From positions 45,365,053-45,429,052 of the forward strand of contig CM060732.1 in NCBI GenBank assembly GCA_030704615.1: a stretch of 64,000 bases of DNA, in the 5' to 3' direction. Of the stretch, positions 44,321 to 52,338 are shown in pieces. This DNA is from Takakia lepidozioides. Its lineage: Eukaryota > Streptophyta > Takakiopsida > Takakiales > Takakiaceae. Both the position numbers and the translations under genes were made by a program. Under the pieces are notes generated by a model that did no database searches, had not been told where the DNA came from, and saw only the letters and a list, made by a program, of their open reading frames with translations. The number at the start of each line of letters is the position of its first letter. The first letter of the stretch is position 1.

Positions 44321-45580
44321 ATCATGCCACTTCCAGTCTCATCTTCTTCCTCTTCTACTGGAGGTATTAGTTTGGCTTTACTTCTTGTTACTATCATTGT
44401 ACTTACTTCTGGTACAACACATGGCCTAACCATGTGAGCTGCCACCACTGGGCCCTCATTCACAGGAGCTCTCATCTCATTCTGGTGTCTTATCCAGAAT
44501 GAACAGGCTGCCTTGCGATGTCCTGGCTGATTACAATAGTAACATAGCTCTTCACCATTGGGTCCTCGCCCTTGGTCTGTTCTTGGATTATTTCTACAAT
44601 CCTGATTCCCGGGCTGGTAATTCCCCCTTGGGTTACCCTGATAGTTGCCTCTGGAATTTCCTTGGTAATTCCCTCTTGAATTACCTCTCCCTTCCATGCC
44701 ATTGTTATAACCACCAGACCTACCATAGTGGTCCTGATCATTGTTTCTTCTTGGCTGGGGCTGCACCTGATGCACCCTTACTTGCCTAGGTTCTCTTGCA
44801 GCTGTCCTTCTGTTGTAGTAACAATTCTCAGTAGAATGGTTATCCATTTTACAGATAGTACAGTGTTTCTCCTTCATGTGGCATTCTGTGGTGGTATGGC
44901 CTTCATTCTGGCACTTTGCACACCATACACCCTTCCTCCAATGTGTTGCAGCCTCTGTGGCATACTTCTTCAAGATTTCTTCCAATTTTTTTTCATAGTT
45001 ATCCCTCTTCAACTTCTCCTTTCTCTTACTCTTTCTTTTTAGTTCTTGCTCTTCTTCTTCATCTGACTCATCCTCAGAGTCCTCATCTTCTTTTTTCTCT
45101 CTCCTGAGCTTTCCCAATTGCTCAATTCTGTTCGTTGTTTCAAATGCCTCATCCACTGTATTATGGGGTAACATATCCACTTTCTTTTGCAACTCTGGTC
45201 TTAGTCCACTCACAAACCAAGTCTTATGTAAACCGGGCGCTGGTACTGCAGCCAGCTTTTTCATCATCAATTCCATCTTCTCCATATACTCTTCAACAGT
45301 TTCATGCTTCTTCTGCTTCAGCTGTTGTAAACTTCCATACACTTCATCCTCAGTTTTACTTGTCCTGAACCTATTTCGAAATGCTGTATTCAAGCCATTC
45401 CAGGTTAGGAAATGATTATCAGGGAATCTTGCATACCATTCACTTGCTTTCTTGATAAGTGAACAAGGAAACAGTCTCATCTTGGCATCATCGCCATTCT
45501 CATTGTTCACTATAGACATGTGCTCAAATTGGCTAATGTGTACATCAGGATCCCCTTTTCCTGAATATATTGGAAAGGGT
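44254..45580 (-). pseudogene. gypsy B gag capsid and nucleocapsid
   Basis: From about 45580 the frame reads PPFPIYSGKGDPDVHISQFEH, the start of the retrotransposon gag domain. The capsid core follows: KMRLFPCSLIKKASEWYARF, FRNRFRTSKTEDEVYGSLQQLKQ, ETVEEYMEKMELMMKKL. A charged helical linker leads to three CX2CX4HX4C zinc knuckles, CAKCQNEGHTTTEC, CTICKMDNHSTENC and CYYCNQPGHRKAAC. Between the last two lies a Gly/Asn/Arg tract with repeated RGNYQGN units. It packages element RNA. Frameshifts near 45785 and 45580 break it from its N-terminal part at 45748-46440. Confidence 0.88.
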
Positions 45581-46440
45581 GGTTTTTTTCCGTGTTGGTT
45601 GTAACGCCATCTGTGGCCCTACCTTCTGCCCACTGACAGGTGCTGGCACCCTTGCTGGTGCTGGTCCTTCTGGACCTGTTGTTTTTGTGGTGGATCTTCC
45701 ACCAAGTGGTGGCCCTTGAGCACTCCTTGCTTCTGGCCCCACGATATTCACAGTATTCCCAGCTTCAGTTGCACTACTTCCCACACTCCCTGTCCCCCAG
45801 AGCCAGATCCAGGCAGCCCGCCTGATCCCCCTGAGCCGACACCTTTGTTGGCCTGTGATCCAAGTGCTCCACTTGATCCAGGTCCAACGGGTTGGGATGT
45901 CCTGGTTGTAGTCTCAACCTCAGCTGTTGGGTCTACTTCTTCATATTCTTCCTCTTCCAATTTCTTCTCTCTGTTTTCATCCTCCAAGTTCTGCCCTTGG
46001 GTTTCTTCTTCACTCATGTAACTCAACTGTAATGGTGTTGGAGAGTCTGAACTCTCCGTTGGCTCTGCCACATCCTCTTCTCCTTCTTCACCTTCTGCTT
46101 CAGAAACTGGAGTTCCTGCTTTTGGTGTTCCATGCCAACTCTTATCAAAGATTTCTGTCAAATCTTTTATCCAAGGATGTACCTCAGATCTTTCACCTCG
46201 TGATTGATCTTCTTTCTGTACCAATTCCCTTAATCTTTCTTGCAAAGAAACAGAAGGAGTGGCATCCAACTCTAGTTCTTCCGGTATAGGTGATGCACTC
46301 TTTGATCTTGATGGTGTGAGAGGTCCAGATGATTCCCCTATGTCTATTCCTCTCTCCCAAAGATATGGATAATTAGCTTTCAGATAGCTTTCTCTTTTTG
46401 CTGAATATCTCTGTCGTCTAGCTTCTCTTTCATCACTCAT
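45581..46440 (-). pseudogene. gypsy B gag N-terminal region
   Basis: Starts at ATG 46440 (MSDEREARRQRYSAKRESYL). A Ser/Glu/Pro-rich acidic section (EEGEEDVAEPTESSDSPTP) and a Gly/Ser tract precede a frameshift near 45785. The next frame continues (GNTVNIVGPEARSAQGPPL) to another shift before the capsid. No known domain. In intact relatives this would be one gag protein. Confidence 0.7.
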
Positions 46441-46460
46441 GTCCCATGTCTTTCATTTCT

Positions 46461-46990
46461 TTAATGTGGCAATAACCAAAACTCTCTTCTGTAATATCTC
46501 TCGTATATGCCTGGGTTTCTTTCAAGCTTCAATGCACCCTTGGCTATACTTGAAGTCTCCGTTACCATATAACCATATGGCAAACAATTCTGAAAAGCTG
46601 TTCTTGGTGTGAGTTTGATCCACAAAATATCCTTTGGAATCCAATTCTTTACCAGTACAAGCTCTTCATGCATATGAGTATAAACATTCACCTTTCTTTC
46701 TTCCCAGCCTTCAAACTCTACTCGTTTAATGGATAGCAACGCTATCACATAAACCAATGTTGGTAACCAACGTGCTCTTCCTCTACAGGCTACCTGATAA
46801 ATCTTTATCACTCCTTTCTCCAGACCCCATTCTGGATCAGCATCATGCACTCGTTTAAGAATATTTTCTTTACAACCGTCTGGCAATTCCAAGAACCTTT
46901 GAAAGAATTGTTTGGACAATCTTTCGTCCTTCGTTCCACAGGGAATTTGATTTACTTCAAATTCTTTAATGGTCCAACCACCATGATCCC
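46461..46990 (-). other. gypsy B leader region with a hypothetical open frame
   Basis: A frame that opens inside the LTR runs through VTGIWWDHGGWTIKEFEVN and LVLVKNWIPKDILWIKLTP to a stop at 46461, just before gag. It has no ATG downstream of the primer binding site that is clearly used, and no recognised domain. It could be a small accessory ORF or untranslated leader. Confidence 0.4.
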
Positions 46991-47029
46991 ACCAGATGCC
47001 TGTCACATCTGGTTGTTCATGTCCCAGGT

Positions 47030-47048
47030 CCCCAGTATGGTCGCCAAA
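47030..47048 (-). other. primer binding site of gypsy B
   Basis: Minus strand: TTTGGCGACCATACTGGGG directly follows the 5' LTR end ...CGCACGACA. TGGCGAC...TGGGG resembles the tRNA-complementary sites of Tat/Ogre-type plant elements. I did not identify the tRNA with certainty. Confidence 0.75.
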
Positions 47049-48044
47049 TGTCGTGCGGCTTTTACTCACCCATCCCTTCGCTATCCGAGGCGGAAACTCC
47101 AAGATAGAAGAGTTGGAAATCTCTAAGTACTCAGCCCGCGCAGAACAATCAGTCATGACCTACAGCTAGTGTATCATGGGGGTGTTTCCTATTTGTTTCC
47201 CTTTCCGCATTCATCTTAGCTACCTTACCATTGATAATTAAGTATCAGTTTGCTTCATCAATCTATCGGTTTCCTTCACTCATCCATTCAATCCACAGCT
47301 TCACTCAGATCTCTCTACACAGTGTGATTGTATCGTATAAGTATCAGATTATGATTTATCAGGTATCAGGCCGAAGCCATTATGTCTCTAATCTGCTCTC
47401 CAATATCACTACAGCTTTGCATATAACAAGCATCTACTAATCCTCTTTTCTCCTTCTTCGTGCTCTCCATCTCTTGCTTCCGATCTCCGCTCCAGCCTGA
47501 CTAAGAAGTCCTCCTCCGAATGATTTTCTCAATTCCCCGTTTTTCCCCCTTTATCTTCCTCTCCGCGGTTCTAACCGTTTCCCTCACTAACCGTGTCTGT
47601 GAACTAACATGTTCCCTTCGCAGGTGTTGTTCCCCACAGTCGTTCCCTGTCCTACTCTTCGTTCCCTATGATCGTGACCGCTGTGTCAAGCTGTGACTGG
47701 CTGTGTGAAACTGTGACGGGCTGTGACTGGCTGTGCGACTGTGTTTGGCTGTGTCGGGCTGTGACTGGCTGTGTCGGCTGTGTCGGGCTGTGATTGGTTG
47801 TGTGGGCTGTGACGACTGTGACGGGCTGTGTTGGCTGTGACGACTGTGACGGGCTGTGTTGGCTGTGTCGGCTGTGACGACTGTGACGGGCTGTGTTGGC
47901 TGTGTCTGCTGTGACGACTGTGTAACCCCCCTCTACAGTGCGCTGCTGTCACCCCTAAGGCTCCTGTTGGTCTCATTCTGTGCAAAATTAAGGGTACCCT
48001 ACAGATCCCGTATAAGTGTCTAAGTCCCCTACAGTCCTCTAACA
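47049..48044 (-). repeat. 5' LTR of gypsy B
   Basis: 996 bp, TG...CA. I saw two differences from 34709-35704 (near 47054 C/T and near 47977 G/T). It contains the GGCTGTG minisatellite at 47680-47923. Confidence 0.97.
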
Positions 48045-48049
48045 CTCAC
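48045..48049. repeat. target site duplication of gypsy B (CTCAC), right
   Basis: Matches 34704-34708. Confidence 0.95.
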
Positions 48050-49024
48050 TTCAACGGAACCCCTGCGGTACTCACGGACTCGGAGCCCTGCCTTCATTCA
48101 GACAATTATGGAGACATGCACAGACGTGGAGGGCACAGTGCTCGACCTCATCTGTGGGACAGGTATGCAGAATCTTGATCTATGCTGTTCTGCAAATTCT
48201 CGTTAGGATGTAGTTCGCAACATCTGAAGCGCCATGTGGTAATGTGTGGATGGCATTGTAACAGGTGGGCTGGGCGGTTTTCCGACCGGCACCTCTTTGC
48301 CTACGAGGAGGATTCATCCGTGTGGGGATCCCATCTGGAGGGGCTGCAACGGAATGTGAAGGCTCCCGACAGAGTGGAAGTCTCCTCGGATTCGTCGGAG
48401 TCCGAGGAAGACACAGTGGACATTGATGCGGAGGAGAACCCGGAATACGAGTGAGTGCAAACATTGTAAGTTTGCAAAGCCTTCTGGGTCATTTATGTCA
48501 AACGAATTTCCCGACTGTGGTTCTCATTAGTCTCGTTGATGATTGTCATGTGCAGGATTGTAGGGTCCGGGTCGAAACATGTAGGGCCTACACTTCCTGC
48601 CAGGAAGAATGTCCCGTTCTTTGCGAGGGCCGACTTCATGACGAGCCTGGTGAGGGACTACTCCCTTCCTAGTTATGCAGCTAAACTCGCAAATACAGCG
48701 ATTAGAAGAAGTGAGAATCCCAGTAAAGTAGAGCAGATTTTGGAGAGGGCTAGGGAGGACAGAAGGATAAGGAAAGAGTTGGCAGCAGCTCAGACAGGTA
48801 GACGGGTACGAAAATACATATGTGATTCAGCGGATGAGAGCGACGCAGACAGGGAGGAAGACGACCCAACGGAGGTGAGATGGACAGTTCCGCAAGGGGA
48901 AGATGGGATTTTCGAAAGCCTGGCCAACGAGCAGTCCGCTGGAGATGAGAAAAGCACTGAGGGGGTGGAGGCGGAGCAGGACAGTCTAGAACAGGATGAG
49001 GATTCGGATGATTTTCAAGATTAA
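48050..49024 (+). pseudogene. M1 part 2: methyltransferase-like C-terminal half
   Basis: Continuation of the exon broken at 34708: TEPLRYSRTRSPAFIQTIMETC, then VEGTVLDLICGTG (48150-48170), the motif I position of a class-beta amino-methyltransferase. A 45-bp phase-1 intron (about 48168-48208) follows at the same place as in M2. Then come CSSQHLKRHVVMCG ... WAGRFSDRHLFAYEED, equivalent to the gRxfxGxE block, and an acidic Ser/Glu stretch to 48450. After the intron ending at 48555 the last exon encodes a basic helix (PSKVEQILERAREDRRI) and a strongly acidic C-terminus ending at TAA 49022-49024. This part is open throughout, in contrast to part 1. Confidence 0.8.
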
Positions 49025-49159
49025 TAGAATTTTAATGAAGTCTCTGTAAATGTAAATTCTCTTCCAGAGTATATAAAGGAAATTCTGCCAGACATTCGTG
49101 ACCCCTCTCCAGTGTGCATTCCAGCCACACAATCGCTCAAACCACGACACTCCCAAAAT
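49025..49159. other. M1 3' flank
   Basis: Short noncoding stretch between the M1 stop and the second palindrome cluster. No polyadenylation signal is clear. Confidence 0.4.
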
Positions 49160-49850
49160 CAGAAATGGGGCACCGCATTTCCAAAATTTTGGCAACTCTA
49201 AGAACCTCTTTTGGAAATGCGGCACCGCATTTCCAAAACAGGGGAGGGACTAAATTTTCCATTTCAATGTTGGCATAGTAAAAAGTAATCTGAATTGGAA
49301 ATGCGGTGCCGCATTTCCAAAATTTCCTTTGTCCACACGCCAGTTTTGGCCTCTCCCGCTCATTGCATGGATGCCACCACGCTTACAGAGGTCGAACAAG
49401 GAGGTCGAGATGGCGGAATTGAAAATGTGGTGCCGCATTTCAGTATTGGGGATGGTCGTTGTTCGAACTGCAGGCCCATCAGCAAAAATTGGCACCGCAT
49501 TCCATTGTTAAAAAAAGTCGATGACGGACATGGAAATGCGGCGCCGCATTTCCAGAACGGACATCGCAATTTGTCCATTTGCAGACCCTCTCTCGGAAAT
49601 GCGGTAACGCATTCCATCGCGCTGGTCGGAAATGTCACACTTTTCGAAGTGTTGTACGGAAATGCGGCACCGCATTCCCTTGTCCAAAGAGAAGTTTCCA
49701 TTGCCAAGCTGGAAATGCGTCGCCGCATTTGCAATGCCAACCTCGTTTTCTGACCAATTTATAGACCCGTGTTGGTATTTCGTGTACCTGGACGGAAATG
49801 ATGCACCGCATTTTCTTGTCCCACATGGAAATGCGGGGCCGCATTTCGAT
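49160..49850. repeat. second palindrome cluster of element 2, about 12 dyads
   Basis: Dyads of the GGAAATGCGG / CCGCATTTCC type, some degenerate, start at about 49163, 49213, 49298, 49423, 49485, 49530, 49594, 49659, 49710, 49793 and 49825. Spacing is irregular (32-125 bp) and the intervening DNA is not repeated, unlike the main array. It lies between the 3' end of M1 and the 3' end of U1. Confidence 0.88.
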
Positions 49851-50103
49851 GCCGACATGGCGTTACTCTGGTATATTCTTGACACATGACTCACATACCG
49901 GTTACTCTGCTATATTCATCCGGACAGACACATTGTATAAATGAGACATCAAATTGTAAACAGTGGGCCAATTCCGACAGTTATTCAACAGAATGAAACA
50001 CAATCATATAGAAGTGAGGTACGATGGGTTTATTGATCGGACACGATGTCTCACATTTACCAACTGCAGACAAAACTAAGCCCTTCCTCCTTCTACATGG
50101 GCT
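49851..50103. other. noncoding stretch downstream of U1
   Basis: Nothing recognised. It contains two near copies of TCACATACCGG/GTTACTCTG(G/C)TATATTC at 49860-49915. Confidence 0.5.
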
Positions 50104-50805
50104 TCACCAAGTCGACGGAACTTCGATACCCCTCAAAACAAGCTCATCACTGCTGCGGCACCTCGAGGTAAACTGCAATTCGGTCGTTCTGCTGCCCTTG
50201 CTGGAGCCGACGACAATGTCATGTCCATCAATGATACCACCATCATACATTGACAAGGTCACTGTGGGTCTCATGTGCCCGTGCGATTCGTCTTCGCAAC
50301 TCAGCCGAATGTCTCCATACACTGGAAGAGCGGAGTGATCTGCACGTATATAGTTTTCCCCGGTGCCGTCCTCCCTGGTCCACTGGCAGCAGTTCCAGCG
50401 CCAAAGCGAGGCCGTGCGTGATCTATCCGGCATCCCTTTCCAGCTTGGTATATCGAGGTCAACAATTTTCAGGACCCACGGACCGCATTGACCCTCGCCC
50501 TCACCTCACTCAAAGCGGTAATAGCCCTCCAGATACTCCATTGCGTGCAAAGACTCTTGCTTGATTCCAGCAGCGTCTGTGAAAACAGAGAGCCAGACAA
50601 TGATGTCTCTTGATTCTGGTTTGAACATAGCATAATCGTGGCCACGATAAGGGCAGTCGGCTGGATTTCGGCGGCACGACATCCTTGAAAAAGAGTAGCG
50701 GAGTACGCTCAATGACAGCAGCTCCCGGATGGAGGAGGAGCACCGCGGTGGCTGGAAAAAGTTCAAGCTAACGCTGCAATTCCTCACAAACACTCCAGGG
50801 CACAT
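50104..50805 (-). pseudogene. U1: unknown protein, paralogue of U2, with one premature stop
   Basis: 234 codons on the minus strand from ATG 50805 to the stop at 50104. Conserved with U2: CRRNPADCPYRGHDYAMF, SRDIIVWL, LHAMEYLEGYYRFE, GPWVLKIVDLDIPSW, LWRWNCCQWTREDGTGENY, LPVYGDIRLS, SMYDGGIIDGHDIVVG and SSDELVLRGIEVP. An in-frame TGA near 50506 stands where U2 has Arg (CGG), so the frame is interrupted once. I do not recognise the family. No signal peptide or membrane segment is evident. It lies inside element 2, head to head with U2, so it is probably cargo. Confidence 0.7.
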
Positions 50806-51024
50806 TTAAATTTCCCCCTACAAGATCCTGGACCGATGAAGATTGGCTGCTGCATGAATGTAGTCGTTTCAGTTTCCTACCCTGCCATGCAAACTATGGG
50901 CAGTCACTGCCAGGTGGGCCGATAGCCACTGGACACGACGAAGTCCATCCCCTCTTCGATGTAAATGCGGCGCCGAATTTCCATCCGGGGGGATGGACTT
51001 TAGTGGCAGATCTCAAACTATAAC
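50806..51024. promoter_or_regulatory. divergent U1-U2 intergenic region
   Basis: 219 bp between two ATGs facing away from each other. It carries one degenerate element 2 dyad (AAATGCGGCGCCGAATTT, about 50961-50978), so the palindromes may also lie in this promoter region. Confidence 0.55.
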
Positions 51025-51795
51025 TTGTTGATGAGAAAGATGTATGGGTTCATCCACCGCTGGCGTGATGAACACGTTCCACCTCCGTCGGTGGGTACGT
51101 GGGACCCAGATGCTCCATTATTTGAGGCCGGACTGCTCTTCCGCTTCGCATCATTTCCAAAATCTAAGGGCTTCGTAGCTGTCCGCAAGGTCATCGGCAT
51201 CCAAGTCGTCCTCAGGTCCTCCTTTGCAAGGATGCCGTGCTTCCGGAACCGGGACGACTGCCCATTTGGAGGCATCGATTATGCAATGTATTCGGCCACA
51301 TCGGGAGACATTGTTATCTGGTACACAGATTACACAAAAGATACTGGTTCGATTGTGGAAACATTGGTGGCTTTTGAGTATATCGTAGGCCACTACGCCT
51401 TCGAGCGGGGTGACGATCTTGGTCTGAGGAGTCCGTGGCTCCTGCGCATCCTCGATTCCGATTTTCCCAGCTACGACGGTCACCCATACAGAAGAAGGCG
51501 CACTGCTATGCTGTTGCGGTGGAACTGCTGCCACTGGACGTGGGTGGACTCCATCGGAGAGACCTATTCTCCTCAAGGAGTGCGCTCCTCTTCTCCATTG
51601 TATGGGGACATTCGCATTGGTGTGGACGACGAAAACGTGAAGATTTCCATATTCGATGGTGGTATGATTGAAGGGCAGGACATTGTGGTGAACATCACTA
51701 GGGGCGGTACAACGGCTGCAATCGACTTTACATGGAGGAGCCCCATGACTCATGAGCTAGTTCTGAGAGCAGTCGAAGTCCCATTGACAACGTGA
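51025..51795 (+). CDS. U2: unknown 256-residue protein
   Basis: Intact single-exon frame. Shared blocks with U1 are CFRNRDDCPFGGIDYAMY, GDIVIWY, FEYIVGHYAFE, SPWLLRILDSDFPSY, LLRWNCCHWTWVDSIGETY, SPLYGDIRIG, SIFDGGMIEGQDIVV and MTHELVLRAVEVP. The paired Cys in the first block and the WNCC..W motif could bind metal or form a structural core, but this is a guess. Overall predicted secondary structure looks beta-rich. I cannot assign a function. It is the only open, undamaged gene-like frame native to element 2, and it appears to be a divergently oriented duplicate of U1. It could start at ATG 51031 instead. Confidence 0.7.
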   Translation: MLMRKMYGFIHRWRDEHVPPPSVGTWDPDAPLFEAGLLFRFASFPKSKGFVAVRKVIGIQVVLRSSFARMPCFRNRDDCPFGGIDYAMYSATSGDIVIWYTDYTKDTGSIVETLVAFEYIVGHYAFERGDDLGLRSPWLLRILDSDFPSYDGHPYRRRRTAMLLRWNCCHWTWVDSIGETYSPQGVRSSSPLYGDIRIGVDDENVKISIFDGGMIEGQDIVVNITRGGTTAAIDFTWRSPMTHELVLRAVEVPLTT

Positions 51796-52205
51796 CTTGT
51801 ATTCAGTAGGCACAGGGCTCAAGATTTGATGGCACAATCAGCACAGTAGACGTGCTTCAAATGCAATTCATGTGGATCAATAAAAACCTCATTGTGCCCT
51901 CTTTTTATTCTATTTTGTGTCCATCGTTCCGAGAATGCGTCATTGCTCATTTCGTTTGGGATTGGGAGTGTGGGTGGATTTTGCAAGTGGCTGGTAGGGT
52001 GAAATGGGCCCCGATTGTACAGAGCAGTACCACCCTACCATTCGCGAAACATTGCCTTTCAATATATAATTCTAAATAACATTGCCGAACCTCCTTCATC
52101 GGGAGGTCCTTCTCCCCCTATGACCGTGGCACCCTAAACCCTATTCCCGCGGACACTCATTTCCGGAAAATAGTGCTGCTCATGTTTTTTTCCACACTTA
52201 CGACT
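51796..52205. other. element 2 right subterminal region, no gene
   Basis: Noncoding. A possible polyadenylation signal for U2 (AATAAA, about 51878) is present. It leads into the CATGAGC repeats and the right terminus. Confidence 0.5.
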
Positions 52206-52250
52206 CTGCTCATGGCTCATGCCGCTCATGGCTCATGGCTCATGAAATAG
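52206..52250 (-). repeat. right terminal inverted repeat of element 2
   Basis: The reverse complement starts CTATTTCATGAGC, identical for 13 bp to 23794-23806, followed by CATGAGC units. Confidence 0.78.
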
Positions 52251-52264
52251 CAGCCCCCCCATGA
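52251..52264. repeat. right target site duplication of element 2
   Basis: CAG, seven C, ATGA. It equals 23774-23783 apart from the length of the C run. Gypsy A sequence resumes immediately (ACAATATTTGATACCTCC). Confidence 0.7.
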
Positions 52265-52338
52265 CAATATTTGATACCTCCTTGGTTTTGGTTAACTTGG
52301 AAGGCAATTAATTCCTTCAACATGGTACCTGCTTCAGA

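Larger units (their letters stand above)
34709..48044 (-). mobile_element. gypsy B: young Ty3/gypsy LTR retrotransposon in M1
   Basis: Complete 13.3-kb element in minus orientation with TG...CA LTRs of 996 bp each (two differences seen), a primer binding site, a polypurine tract and a 5-bp CTCAC duplication. Order from the 5' LTR: hypothetical frame, gag, protease, reverse transcriptase, RNase H, integrase and a long downstream ORF. Protease (LIDGGSGVNIM) and reverse transcriptase (FMDGFSGYNQV) resemble the Tat/Athila side of plant Ty3/gypsy. Several frames are shifted, so it may depend on other copies. Confidence 0.95.
23784..52250. mobile_element. element 2: large DNA transposon (about 15.1 kb without gypsy B) with palindrome arrays
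   Basis: Gypsy A sequence stops at 23783 and resumes at about 52265. The ends are inverted: CTATTTCATGAGC at 23794-23806 matches its reverse complement at 52238-52250, and both are followed inward by CATGAGC repeats. Ten bases (23784-23793) lie between the left duplication and the inverted repeat, so the exact left end is uncertain. Contents in order: T2 (-), palindrome array, M1 (+, interrupted by gypsy B at 34709-48044), second palindrome cluster, U1 (-) and U2 (+). T2 and M1 diverge, as T1 and M2 do in element 1. Confidence 0.85.
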
